Shown here one piece after another: positions 7,187 to 14,820 of a DNA stretch of 42,885 bases. A program made the position numbers and the translations under genes. The number at the start of each line of letters is the position of its first letter. Positions within the stretch are counted from its first letter, which is position 1. The notes below the pieces were generated by a model. That model did no database searches. It saw only the letters and a list, made by a program, of their open reading frames with translations, and had not been told where the DNA came from. Origin of the DNA: CAYLZO01 sp964387775 (GTDB lineage: Bacteria > Chloroflexota > Anaerolineae > JAAYZQ01); NCBI GenBank assembly GCA_964387775.1, contig CAYLZO010000012.1, forward strand, positions 1 through 42,885. Direction: 5' to 3'.

Positions 7187-9520
7187 CTACCCCTGCAGTA
7201 GCTCAAACAACCGATTCGGACTCAGCGGCATCTCCAGGATCTCCAGGTCATAATCCGCCAGCGCGTCCTCCAGCGCCTGGGCAAAGACGGCCGGCACGGG
7301 GATCGTCCCCGCCTCGCCGGCGCCCTTGCTGCCGAGGGGGTTCAGCGGCGACTTTGTTTCCTCGTGACCGACTTCGATGCGTGGAATCTCGGTCGCCGAG
7401 GGGACCAGGTAGTCGGCGAACGAGGCGTTGAGCAACTGGCCATTGTCGTCGTAGATGAGCTGCTCGTAGTACGAGTTGGCGATGCCCAGCGCCACGCCGC
7501 CGTGGATCTGCCCGGCCAGGATCAGCGGGTTGAGCACCGTGCCGCAGTCCTCGACGGTGACGTACTTTTTTATGTCGATCATCATCGTCTCGGGGTCCAC
7601 CTCGACGATCATGGCGTGGGTGCCGTTGGCCGTGGCCCCATACTGCGGCCCAAAGTAGTCGGTGGCCTCCAGGCCGGGCTCGGTGCCCGGCTCGACGGCG
7701 CCGCGCAGCGGATTGGCCATCGCCGCCAGCTCGCCGAGGCCGATCGACTTGCGGGGGATGTCGGCCACGCGCACGTCGCCGTCCACCAGCTCCAGCTCCT
7801 CCTCCGGCGCGTCGAGCACCTTGCTGGCCAGCTTTAGGATTTTCTTGCGGACCGCCAGCGACGCGGCGTTGATGGCGTTGGCCGCCACCACCGCGCCCCG
7901 GCTGGCAAAGGTGCCGGTTCCCCAGTGGAACTCGGATGTGTCGCCGGTGGTCATGCGCACGTCGCGGGGGCTGACGCCCAGTTGGTCGGCCACGATCTGG
8001 GCAAAGGACGTAAAGTGGCCCTGCCCCTGGGTGCCGACGCCGGTGGCGACGCTGACGCGGCCGTCCGTCTCGACGGTCACGCGCGCGCCCTCGTAGGGGC
8101 CCACGCCCGTCGTCTCGACAAAGGGCACGATGCCCAGGCCGACGTGTTTGCCTTCGGCGCGTTGACGCGGCTGGTCCTCGTTCACAAACTTTTCGTAGCC
8201 GATCATGGCCGCCGCCTTTTCCAGCGTGGCCTCATAGTTGCCGCTGTCGAAAATCAGCGGGGCAAACGCCTGGTCGATGATCTGATGCTCGTAGGGAAAG
8301 GCGTCGGGCGGGATAAGGTTGCGGCGGCGGATCTCCAGCCGGTCGATGCCCAGCTCGCGGGCGGCAATGTCCAGCAGTCGCTCGACGAGAAAGATGCCCT
8401 GGGGCCGCCCCGCGCCGCGCACAGGCGTGACGATAGTCTTGTTGGTGAATACCACTTTCAGGTCCGAGGTATAGTTGTCCACGTCGTAGCAGCCCATGGC
8501 GTGGCTCTGGGTGTTCAGCGGGATGGTCAGCCCGTAGGGGTCGTAGGCGCCGGTGTCGTGGATAAAGTCGTGGCGGATGCCCAGGATGCGGCCGTCCTTG
8601 CGCAGGGCCATCTCGGCATAGTGCACCTGGCTCCGCTCCTGGGTGGTGGCGTAAAAATTCTCCTGGCGGTCCTCGATCCACTTGATGGGCCGGCCCAACT
8701 TGAGCGTGGCCCAGGTGAGGACCATCTCCTCGGGGTAGAACATCATGATCTTGGGGCCGAATCCGCCGCCCACGAACGGCGCGATGACGCGCACCTGGTG
8801 GGCCGAGAGGCCGAACATGGCCGCCAGGCCGTTGCGGATCGGGATCGGCGACTGGGTGGTGTCCCACAGGGTGAGCTGCTGAGCCTTGGCGTCCCAGTGA
8901 GCGACGATGCCCCGGTTCTCCATGGCCGCCGCCGCGCAGCGGTCGATAAAGAGGCGCCGCTCGACGACCAGGTCGGCCCCGGCCCTGGCCGCTTCGTAGT
9001 CGCCCTTGGCCTGGGACAGGTGGGCCGCCAGGTTCGAGTCCAGGTCGTCGTGGACCCGGGGCGCGTCGGGGTCGAGCGCCTTCTCGATGTCCACCACGGC
9101 GTCCAGCGGCTCCATCTCGACCCAGATGTCGGCCAGGGCGTCCTCGGCCACGTAGCGGCTCTCGGCGATGACCACGGCCAGCGGCTCGCCGGCGTGGCAC
9201 ACCTTGTCCTTGACCAGCGGCACCTGGGTGCGCGAGTTAAAGGTCACGTCCTCGACCGTCGGCGGCGGCGAGACCAGCGGCGGGCCGTGCTGCCAGTCGT
9301 CGCCCATGTCCTCGGCGGTGTAGACGGCCACCACCCCCGGCCGCGCGCGAGCAGCGGATACGTCGATGCTCGTCACCCGGGCGTGGGCATAGTCGCTCCG
9401 CAAAAAAGCCGCGTGCAGCATGTCGGGCATCTGCACGTCGTCCACGAAAAGCGCCCGCCCCGTCAGCAGCCGGGGGTCCTCGGTTCGGGTCATTCGTTTG
9501 CCAATGTATTTTTCGGTCAC
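7187..9520 (-). CDS. Molybdenum hydroxylase large subunit (CoxL/xanthine dehydrogenase family)
   Basis: A 777-residue molybdopterin-binding subunit. I chose GTG at 9520 (VTEKYIGKRMTRTEDPRLLTG) because AGGAG lies seven bases upstream; the open frame further upstream is only repeat DNA. Motifs include GGGFGPKI near residue 250, RGAGRPQG near 367 and GEAGTIPVPA near 732, which carries the expected catalytic Glu. The active-site loop is of the RGAGR type and not the CSFR type of true form I CO dehydrogenase, so a CO substrate should not be assumed. Such enzymes hydroxylate purines, other N-heterocycles or aldehydes. It is encoded with FAD and 2Fe-2S subunits (order M, S, L) and CoxG. Confidence 0.9.
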   Translation of the reverse strand: MTEKYIGKRMTRTEDPRLLTGRALFVDDVQMPDMLHAAFLRSDYAHARVTSIDVSAARARPGVVAVYTAEDMGDDWQHGPPLVSPPPTVEDVTFNSRTQVPLVKDKVCHAGEPLAVVIAESRYVAEDALADIWVEMEPLDAVVDIEKALDPDAPRVHDDLDSNLAAHLSQAKGDYEAARAGADLVVERRLFIDRCAAAAMENRGIVAHWDAKAQQLTLWDTTQSPIPIRNGLAAMFGLSAHQVRVIAPFVGGGFGPKIMMFYPEEMVLTWATLKLGRPIKWIEDRQENFYATTQERSQVHYAEMALRKDGRILGIRHDFIHDTGAYDPYGLTIPLNTQSHAMGCYDVDNYTSDLKVVFTNKTIVTPVRGAGRPQGIFLVERLLDIAARELGIDRLEIRRRNLIPPDAFPYEHQIIDQAFAPLIFDSGNYEATLEKAAAMIGYEKFVNEDQPRQRAEGKHVGLGIVPFVETTGVGPYEGARVTVETDGRVSVATGVGTQGQGHFTSFAQIVADQLGVSPRDVRMTTGDTSEFHWGTGTFASRGAVVAANAINAASLAVRKKILKLASKVLDAPEEELELVDGDVRVADIPRKSIGLGELAAMANPLRGAVEPGTEPGLEATDYFGPQYGATANGTHAMIVEVDPETMMIDIKKYVTVEDCGTVLNPLILAGQIHGGVALGIANSYYEQLIYDDNGQLLNASFADYLVPSATEIPRIEVGHEETKSPLNPLGSKGAGEAGTIPVPAVFAQALEDALADYDLEILEMPLSPNRLFELLQG

Positions 9521-9539
9521 GGTTTCACTCCTGCTAGAT

Positions 9540-9578
9540 ACTGGTATTGGATATTGGATATTGACAATATCCAATATC
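9540..9578. repeat. Heptamer hairpin after the coxS stop codon
   Basis: Units of GGATATT/CCAATAT form a perfect inverted repeat with 14-base arms (9550-9563 and 9565-9578) and a single-base turn. The last base belongs to the coxS TAG. The same family occurs at 12778, 14508, 14793 and 17848. Confidence 0.85.
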
Positions 9579-10213
9579 TAATCTCGCATTTTATCTGCCG
9601 CCAGCCTGACCGCGTCCACGATGTGCTGGTAGCCGGTGCAGCGGCACAGGTTGCCGGCCAGGGCCTCGCGGATCTCTTGCTCGCTGGGTTCGGGGTTTTC
9701 GGCCAGGAAGGGCACCAGGCCGGTCAGGATGCCGGGCGTGCAAAAGCCGCACTGGGCGCCGTGGGCCTCTATGAACGCCTCCTGGATGGGATGCAGGTCC
9801 TCCGGCGTGCCCACCCCTTCGACTTTGCTCAGGGCGAGCCCTTCGACTTTGCTCAGGGCGAGCCCTTCGACNNNNNNNNNNNNNNNNNNNNNNNNNNNNN
9901 NNNNNNNNNNNNNNNNNNNNNNNNNNNNNNNNNNNNNNNNNNNNNNNNNNNNNNNNNNNNNNNNNNNNNNNAGCCCTTCGACGGTCATGACCTCGTGGCC
10001 ATTGGCCTGCACGGCGAACATCAGGCAGGAGCGGGCCGGCTGGCCGTCGAACAAGATGGTGCAGGCGCCGCAGACGCCGTGCTCGCAGCCGACGTGGGTG
10101 CCGGTCAGCCCCAGGTCGTGCCGCAAAAAGTCGCTCAGCAGCAAGCGCGGCTCGACGGTGCGTTCGTACGGGTCGCCGTTGACGGTGACGGTTATCGTGT
10201 GTAAGTTGTTCAT
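9578..10213 (-). CDS. Molybdenum hydroxylase 2Fe-2S subunit, interrupted by repeat array and assembly gap
   Basis: The start ATG at 10213 follows GGAGAGAGC and gives MNNLHTITVTVNGDPYERTV. The N-terminal ferredoxin domain has GCEHGVCGACTI and the later Cys of PARSC; the C-terminal helical domain has QCGFCTPG and LCRCTGY, so all eight cluster cysteines are present. Between VMTVEG and the conserved LHPIQEAFIEAHGAQ region, where family members have only a short link, lies a 24-bp repeat array encoding LALSKVEG units plus the 100-N gap. The two flanks are in the same frame, and a gap made of whole repeat units would keep it open. The gene is therefore probably intact but enlarged; a disrupted gene cannot be excluded. 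Confidence 0.82.
   Translation of the reverse strand: MNNLHTITVTVNGDPYERTVEPRLLLSDFLRHDLGLTGTHVGCEHGVCGACTILFDGQPARSCLMFAVQANGHEVMTVEGXXXXXXXXXXXXXXXXXXXXXXXXXXXXXXXXXXVEGLALSKVEGLALSKVEGVGTPEDLHPIQEAFIEAHGAQCGFCTPGILTGLVPFLAENPEPSEQEIREALAGNLCRCTGYQHIVDAVRLAADKMRD
9815..9982. repeat. 24-bp tandem repeat array inside coxS with 100-N scaffold gap
   Basis: Units beginning CCCTTCGAC start at 9815, 9839 and 9863, then the N run 9872-9971, then another unit at 9974. Each unit contains GCCCT and AGGGC arms that can form a small hairpin. The assembly evidently broke inside the array, so the real copy number is unknown. A missing stretch of 13 plus a multiple of 24 bases would restore periodicity and also keep the reading frame. 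Confidence 0.9.
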
Positions 10214-10227
10214 GCTCTCTCCTCGTG

Positions 10228-10286
10228 CTAGGGAACCGGGGATCGGGTACCCGGTACCAGGTACCAGGTACCGGGTACCTGATTCC
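10228..10286. repeat. Heptamer repeat array after the coxM stop codon
   Basis: Clear tandem units GGGTACC, CGGTACC, AGGTACC, AGGTACC and GGGTACC are followed by TGATTCC. The array abuts the coxM TAG at 10287-10289 and ends just before the coxS ribosome binding site. Confidence 0.9.
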
Positions 10287-11165
10287 CTACTTCCCAACTC
10301 GCTCAAAGGCTTCAGCCAACACCCGCTTGCCCAGCACCCGGATCAGGTGACGCCGGTAGTCGGCCGAAGCGTTGATGTCGCTGTTGGGCTCGGGGATGTC
10401 GGCGGTCGCGGCGGCCTCGGCGGCCTCGGCGATGGTGGCTTCGGTTGGCTGCTGGCCTCGGAGCACAGCTGCGGCCTGCTCGGCGGCGACCGGGCCGTCG
10501 CTCACGCTAAAGTAGACCAGCCGGGCGTCGTCACAGGTCCCGCCGCCGTTCAGCGTCACCAAGGCAGCAACGCCCACCAGGGCAAAGTCGTGGTGGCGCC
10601 GGGCGACCTCCTGGAAGGCCCAGCCGCTGCGCGCCGGCATGGGCGGCACGGCGACCTCGACCAGCAGGTCGTCGGGCTCTAGCACCGTGGTGAAAAAGCC
10701 CAGGAAGAACTCGTCGGCCGGGACCCAGCGCTCGCCTTTCTGGCCACGCACCCGAAAGCGAGCCCCCAGCGCCAGGCTGATGGCCGGCAGCTCGGCCGAG
10801 GGGTCGGCGTGGGCCAGGCTACCGCCAAAGGTGCCCCGGCTGCGGATGGCGGGATAGGCGATGTTGGGCATGGCGGCGTGGATCAGGGGTGCCACCCCGG
10901 CCACCAGCGGGTCGCGCTCCACCTCGGCCTGGCGCGTCATGGCCCCGATGGCCAGGCCCCCGTCCCGCGTCGGCGTGATGTAGGCCAACTCGGCGACGTT
11001 GTTCAGATCGACGAGCACCGCCGGCTGGGCCAGGCGAAAGTTCATCATCGGGATCAGGCTCTGCCCCCCGGCCAGGACCTTGGCATCCCAGCCGTGCTCG
11101 GCCAGGTGCGCCAGGGCCTCGTCCACGGTGGCCGGGGCGTGGTATTGGAATGGAGCTGGTTTCAT
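10287..11165 (-). CDS. Molybdenum hydroxylase FAD subunit (CoxM family)
   Basis: A 292-residue protein starting MKPAPFQYHAPATVDEALAH at the ATG at 11165, which has GGAGG five bases upstream. The FAD-binding motifs of the family are present: LAGGQSLIPMMNFR near residue 33 and GTFGGSLAHADPSAELP near residue 110. The C-terminal CO dehydrogenase flavoprotein domain follows. This subunit passes electrons from the 2Fe-2S subunit through FAD to an acceptor. It is the first of the three hydroxylase genes in transcription order and forms one unit with coxS and coxL, separated only by repeat arrays. Confidence 0.92.
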   Translation of the reverse strand: MKPAPFQYHAPATVDEALAHLAEHGWDAKVLAGGQSLIPMMNFRLAQPAVLVDLNNVAELAYITPTRDGGLAIGAMTRQAEVERDPLVAGVAPLIHAAMPNIAYPAIRSRGTFGGSLAHADPSAELPAISLALGARFRVRGQKGERWVPADEFFLGFFTTVLEPDDLLVEVAVPPMPARSGWAFQEVARRHHDFALVGVAALVTLNGGGTCDDARLVYFSVSDGPVAAEQAAAVLRGQQPTEATIAEAAEAAATADIPEPNSDINASADYRRHLIRVLGKRVLAEAFERVGK

Positions 11166-11178
11166 TTTTCCTCCAGTG

Positions 11179-11301
11179 TGTTGGTCCATTGGTAGGTTGG
11201 TATATTGGTAGATTGGTAGGTTGGTAAGTTGGTAGGTTGGGCATGCTCCCCAATTTACCGATGTACCAATCTACCAATTCCCAATGTACCAATCTACCAA
11301 T
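11179..11301. repeat. Octamer repeat array in two opposed blocks after the dinB-like stop
   Basis: One block has tandem TTGGTATA, TTGGTAGA, TTGGTAGG and TTGGTAAG units (about 11183-11240). A second block has the complementary CCAATCTA and CCAATGTA units (about 11260-11310). The two blocks face each other and could form a long imperfect hairpin. The TAG stop of the DinB-like gene (11302-11304) is itself part of the array. Confidence 0.85.
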
Positions 11302-11820
11302 CTACCGATTTCCCACTCTCTCAAACCAGCGCGGAGCGGCGACACCTCTGCCCCCGCTCCACAGCTGGTACGTCAACTGCATGTGACCCAGGTGCAGGGC
11401 CGTGTGATCGACGACGTGCAGGATGCCCCAGCGGACCGGGACCGTGCGGCCGCGCGCCTCACGCGTGCCGTTCAGGGCCTCCGGGCTGAGGCCGGTCAGG
11501 ATCTCCCGCGTCTCGGCGCCGACTTGCTCCAGCAGGCGGATCAACTCCGCGCCGTCTGTGGCCTCCGTGGCAAACTCGGCGTCCCGGTCGCGGGTGGCGG
11601 GCCGGCCGCCCACCACCTCGCCGATCCAAAAGTGCTCGGCGCCGGCGACGTGGGCCGCCAGGAGCGCCAGCGAGTTGGTGGCGCGCTCGTCCTCGCCCTC
11701 GAGGGGGCCGCCAAGCGGACGCCAGTTCAGGGCCTCGGCGGGCAACTCGGCGACGAGTTGGCTCACCTGCCCGCGCAGGTCCTCGATTCGTTGCAAGTAG
11801 TTGTCCAGTTCGGACAGCAT
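11302..11820 (-). CDS. DinB-family four-helix protein
   Basis: A 172-residue protein starting MLSELDNYLQRIEDLRGQV. It has the DinB/mycothiol-dependent-enzyme-like fold signals: a first conserved histidine in LLAAHVAGAEHFWIGEV near residue 57 and the C-terminal metal-ligand segment ILHVVDHTALHLGHMQLTYQ near residue 131. Members bind a divalent metal through three histidines; most have no known reaction and some act as thiol-dependent transferases. The final residues (ERVGNR then stop) run into the octamer repeat, so the original C-terminus may have been slightly altered. It lies between the NmrA-type gene and the hydroxylase genes in the same direction. Confidence 0.82.
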   Translation of the reverse strand: MLSELDNYLQRIEDLRGQVSQLVAELPAEALNWRPLGGPLEGEDERATNSLALLAAHVAGAEHFWIGEVVGGRPATRDRDAEFATEATDGAELIRLLEQVGAETREILTGLSPEALNGTREARGRTVPVRWGILHVVDHTALHLGHMQLTYQLWSGGRGVAAPRWFERVGNR

Positions 11821-11831
11821 CTCACACCTCC

Positions 11832-11919
11832 GTCATTGCGAGCGAGCGCAGCGAGCGAAGCAATCTCCGGCTACCCAACTGGGGATTGCTTCGGCGCAAA
11901 CGACGCGCCTCGCAATGAC
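11832..11919. repeat. Dispersed inverted-repeat element, copy 1
   Basis: An 88-bp element with perfect 11-base ends GTCATTGCGAG (11832-11842) and CTCGCAATGAC (11909-11919) and inner paired segments GAAGCAATC and GATTGCTTC. The same ends occur at 25934-26173 and 30805-30928. It has no coding capacity of its own and resembles a miniature inverted-repeat element. It overlaps the 3' end of the NmrA-type gene. Confidence 0.88.
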
Positions 11920-12767
11920 CCACGAGCAACGCGCTCGACAAAGGCGGCGAACGTCGTCGCCGGGCGGCCCAGTAGCCAGCCGAGCGCGTTGGGATTGCCC
12001 CAGAAACCGTGCTCCGCGTAGTAGCGGAACATCTGGAGCAGCGTCTGGAGTGCGTACTCGCCCAGGCCGGCGGCCCGCGCCCCGCGCTCCCACTCGGCGA
12101 GGGGCACAGCTTGGGCGTGGACCGCCCGCCCAAGCTGCTGCCCCAGGAGGTTGGCGATTTCCGTCTGCGTCAGGGCCTCCGGGCCGGCCAGCTCGTAGGT
12201 CGCGCCGTCGTGGCCCGGCTCGGTGAGCACGGCAGCCGCCGCGTCGGCCACGTCCTCCAGGTCGACCAGGCCCAGCCGCGTCTCGACCGGGTAGGGCACC
12301 GGGTAGATGCCCTCGCCCATGATCCGGTCGCGGTGAGCCAGCACGTTCTGCATATAAGCCGCCGGCTGCAGGATGGTAAAGTCCAGGCCCGAGGCGAAGA
12401 GCAACGCCTCGACGCGCATCTTGCGCCAGTGGTGCGGCATGGCCTCGACCTGGGGATGGAGCACCGAGTGATAGACGAACCGCTCTACCCCGGCCCGGCG
12501 GGCGGAGGCGATGGCCGTCTGGCCGATGGCGATCTCCTCGGGGTGCACGTTGGGGCAGATGTGGTACACCGCCCGCGCGCCCCGCGCCGCCCGATCCACC
12601 GCCGCCTGCTCGCGCAGGTCGCCGGCGACGGCCTCGGCGCCCAGCGCCTCGACCGCCGCGACTTGCTCAGGCCGGTGCACCAGCGCCCGCATCACCGCGC
12701 CCCGCGCCGCCAGCGCCCGGATGATCGCCCGTCCGGTTTTGCCTGCCGCTCCTGTAACCAGGATCAT
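11871..12767 (-). CDS. NmrA-like NAD(P)-binding reductase/regulator, C-terminus in repeat
   Basis: A protein of 298 residues starting MILVTGAAGKTGRAIIRALA at 12767; the upstream open frame is repeat DNA. The glycine-rich Rossmann motif GAAGKTG binds a dinucleotide. Later stretches such as VERFVYHSVLHPQVEAMPHH and FTILQPAAYMQNVL identify the NmrA/atypical short-chain dehydrogenase family. About the last 17 residues (from SLRGASFAPKQSPVG) are encoded by the inverted-repeat element at 11832-11919, so the element probably replaced the native stop. The reaction is unknown. Its position in the catabolic cluster suggests a redox or sensing role. Confidence 0.85.
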   Translation of the reverse strand: MILVTGAAGKTGRAIIRALAARGAVMRALVHRPEQVAAVEALGAEAVAGDLREQAAVDRAARGARAVYHICPNVHPEEIAIGQTAIASARRAGVERFVYHSVLHPQVEAMPHHWRKMRVEALLFASGLDFTILQPAAYMQNVLAHRDRIMGEGIYPVPYPVETRLGLVDLEDVADAAAAVLTEPGHDGATYELAGPEALTQTEIANLLGQQLGRAVHAQAVPLAEWERGARAAGLGEYALQTLLQMFRYYAEHGFWGNPNALGWLLGRPATTFAAFVERVARGSLRGASFAPKQSPVG

Positions 12768-12777
12768 CTCAGAACAC

Positions 12778-12820
12778 GGTATTGGATATTGGCGATTCAA
12801 TACCCAATACCCAATATCTA
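12778..12820. repeat. Heptamer repeat array after the two-domain cyclase stop
   Basis: GGTATTGGATATTGG faces CAATACCCAATACCCAATAT, forming opposed heptamer blocks. The cyclase TAG (12818-12820) is the last triplet of the array. It lies just upstream of the NmrA-type start. Confidence 0.85.
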
Positions 12821-14491
12821 ATCTCCCTCTTTGAAAGCGACAAACCGTCCCCACATCGAGGCGCACTCCATGCCCTTCTGCAGGTAGCAGCCGATGTAGT
12901 AGCGGCCACTGGGTGCCGTGGCGATGTCGCCACCCAGGTTCTCGGCGTGGACGATTTTCTTGGGGAAGAGGTTGAGGTGGGTGTCCTGGTAAAAGTCGTC
13001 CAGCGGGTACATCTCGTCCCAGTCCTGGCCAAAGGACTCGATCAACTTGCGGTTGGCCTCCTCGAAGGTCTTGGGATGCCAGACGCGCTGGATGGTGTTC
13101 ATCGGGTGGTCCTGGCTAACGGCGTCGACGCCCAGCCATTTCAGCTTCTTGTCCACGCACCACTGGCTAAAGTCGGGCGAGGGGCCGGGATGGCGGATCA
13201 TGTAGCGGAATTCGTCGGAATCGGGGCTGTTCCAGCCGTATCTGTGCCAGCCTGTCTTGGTGATCAGGATGTCGCCCTCGCGGACGTCGACCACCGACTC
13301 GATCATCTCTGGCGTGTAGACGCTGGCGTCGCTGACCAGGTGCGAGATGTCGGCGATGACGCCGGGGCCGACCCACTCTTCCAGCGGCACCTGGCCGATG
13401 GTCCGGCCCACCGGCCAAAAGTGCTTCTCGCCGTCCATGTGGGTCGCCAGGTGGAAGCTGGCCTTGCACATCGAGCTGTTGCGGCCCAGGCCAAAATACT
13501 GCCCGCCGACGCGCTTGATGTACTTGACCGACAGCGGCTCGTAGTTGGCCCACTGGGGCACCTGCACGCTGAAAGGCAGCGTCAGGTCGAGCATCTGGGC
13601 CGAGCCCATCACCTGGAAGAACTCGTCGTCGCTCATGCCCTCGGGCGGCTGCATGGCCACGACACGCGACCAGGCCGACTCGACCTCCATGAAGGGAATG
13701 GGCATGATCATCAGCCAGGCCCGCTGGTTGCTCAACTGGGCCACGTCGCCCACGATGGATTCGGCCAGGAGCAGGTGGTTCTTGGGCATGGTGATGTGGG
13801 TCAACTGGTAGTATTCGTCGGGCGGGAACATCTCGTCCCAGCTCTTGCCATACTCGGCCTGGAGCTTGGCTTCCGCCTTTTCGAACTCGTTGGCGTGCAT
13901 GTAGCGCAGATTGGTGTTCATCGGGTGCTCGGCGCAGCCACAGTCCACGCCGATGACCTTCAGCTCCATGTCCAGCGCCCACTTGAAGAACTCGGGCGAG
14001 GGGCCAGGATGGCGCACCAGGAAGCCGAACTCTTTCGACTCGACGCCGCCCTGGGCCTGGGGATTGAGCACGTCGGGCTGGTCCCACGAGTAGCGGTGGT
14101 AGCCGGTGTTGATGATCAGGATGTCGCCCTTGCGCACGTCGGCCCGGCTGGTGATCATCTCCGGCGTGTAGAGGCTATAGTCGGACACCAGGTCCGAGAT
14201 GTCGGCCACGACGCCCGGCCCGCACAGGTCGGTCAGCGGGATGTCGGCGATGGCCCGCGCCCCCGAGTGGAAGGCGCGCTCGCCCACCAGGTGGGTGCCC
14301 ACGCTGTTGCTCCAGCGGATCAACTGGCCATTGGCCCCCAATCCGCCGCCGTAGGCCCCGGTGACGCGCTTGAAGAAATGGACCTCCAGCGCCTTGTCGC
14401 CCGGCCACGGCGGCGTAAAAATGCTGCACCCCTGCGTCAGGTCGTACAGCTTGGCGTCGGTCAGGGTTTTGATGAATTGTTCACAGTTCAT
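12818..14491 (-). CDS. Two-domain cyclase-family hydrolase with a degenerate first domain
   Basis: A 557-residue protein, about twice the usual 210-270 residues, starting MNCEQFIKTLTDAKLYDLTQ at 14491 after AGGAGTGAAACCT. It contains two tandem cyclase domains (about residues 10-275 and 290-557), each with the family sequence VVADISDLVSD or VIADISHLVSD followed by YTPEMI and GDILI. The metal-binding motif HxGTHxDxxxH is kept in the second domain (HLATHMDGEKH) but largely lost in the first (SVGTHLVGERA, only the central His aligned). Activity is therefore expected only in the second half, with the first serving structure, binding or regulation. Family members open cyclic amides (isatin hydrolase, kynurenine formamidase). 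The gene lies between AllG-like and hydroxylase genes. Confidence 0.88.
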   Translation of the reverse strand: MNCEQFIKTLTDAKLYDLTQGCSIFTPPWPGDKALEVHFFKRVTGAYGGGLGANGQLIRWSNSVGTHLVGERAFHSGARAIADIPLTDLCGPGVVADISDLVSDYSLYTPEMITSRADVRKGDILIINTGYHRYSWDQPDVLNPQAQGGVESKEFGFLVRHPGPSPEFFKWALDMELKVIGVDCGCAEHPMNTNLRYMHANEFEKAEAKLQAEYGKSWDEMFPPDEYYQLTHITMPKNHLLLAESIVGDVAQLSNQRAWLMIMPIPFMEVESAWSRVVAMQPPEGMSDDEFFQVMGSAQMLDLTLPFSVQVPQWANYEPLSVKYIKRVGGQYFGLGRNSSMCKASFHLATHMDGEKHFWPVGRTIGQVPLEEWVGPGVIADISHLVSDASVYTPEMIESVVDVREGDILITKTGWHRYGWNSPDSDEFRYMIRHPGPSPDFSQWCVDKKLKWLGVDAVSQDHPMNTIQRVWHPKTFEEANRKLIESFGQDWDEMYPLDDFYQDTHLNLFPKKIVHAENLGGDIATAPSGRYYIGCYLQKGMECASMWGRFVAFKEGD

Positions 14492-14507
14492 AGGTTTCAC
14501 TCCTTTT

Positions 14508-14536
14508 CTAGGTATTTGATATTGGATATTAGGTAT
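14508..14536. repeat. Heptamer repeat array truncating the S23-type gene
   Basis: Tandem AGGTATT, TGATATT, GGATATT and AGGTATT units. The TAA stop of the four-helix-bundle gene (14529-14531) lies within the array. Confidence 0.8.
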
Positions 14537-14783
14537 TATTGAGCCAGTATTTGGTCTCAAAGAGGCTGCCACGGGCATAGTACAGGAACTGGAGTTTTTC
14601 ACCGTAGTGAAAGCGTCCGTAGGCTTCGGCGATGTTGGCCCCAATCGAATCGCCCGCCCGCGCCATCTGCTTGCCGACCGTATCCCGCGCAAACGAACCC
14701 CAGCGCACCACCTGCCGCCAGATCCCATCGGCCACAGCCTCGGCCGCCTGCAACACCCGCAACTCTTCAAACTTCAAAGCCAT
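14529..14783 (-). CDS. Four-helix-bundle (S23/IVP family) protein, C-terminally shortened
   Basis: An 84-residue product starting MALKFEELRVLQAAEAVADG. The middle has the family hallmark VGKQMARAGDSIGANIAEAY followed by GRFHYGEKLQFLYYARGS. Proteins of this family, first found in 23S rRNA intervening sequences and now seen widely as stand-alone genes, are usually about 115-125 residues. Here the frame runs into a heptamer repeat after ETKYWL and stops at LNNT. The third and fourth helices are likely incomplete, so the protein may not fold. Its function is unknown in any case. It is wedged between AllG-like and cyclase genes with repeats on both sides. Confidence 0.75.
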   Translation of the reverse strand: MALKFEELRVLQAAEAVADGIWRQVVRWGSFARDTVGKQMARAGDSIGANIAEAYGRFHYGEKLQFLYYARGSLFETKYWLNNT

Positions 14784-14792
14784 TCAAGCCAC

Positions 14793-14820
14793 CCCAATAT
14801 CCAATACCCAATCTCTAATA
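14793..14820. repeat. Heptamer repeat array after the allG-like stop codon
   Basis: Tandem CCAATAT, CCAATAC, CCAATCT and CTAATAT units. The TAG of the DUF1116 gene (14815-14817) sits at the array edge. Confidence 0.85.

Noticed and set aside
9815..9982. CRISPR array
   Set aside because: The repeats are contiguous 24-bp tandem units with no unique spacers and lie inside a coding region.
7925..10204. Very long plus-strand open frame opposite coxL and coxS
   Set aside because: It is antisense to genes with clear motifs, its sequence is low-complexity and His/Val/Gly-rich with no recognisable domain, and it crosses the N gap. High GC content makes such antisense frames common here.
7187..11165. 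True form I CO dehydrogenase operon
   Set aside because: The large subunit has RGAGR in the active-site loop and not the CSFR signature of form I enzymes, so CO oxidation is not supported.
12782..14542. Long plus-strand open frame opposite the two-domain cyclase
   Set aside because: Antisense to a well-supported gene, no domain, and it begins and ends in repeat DNA.
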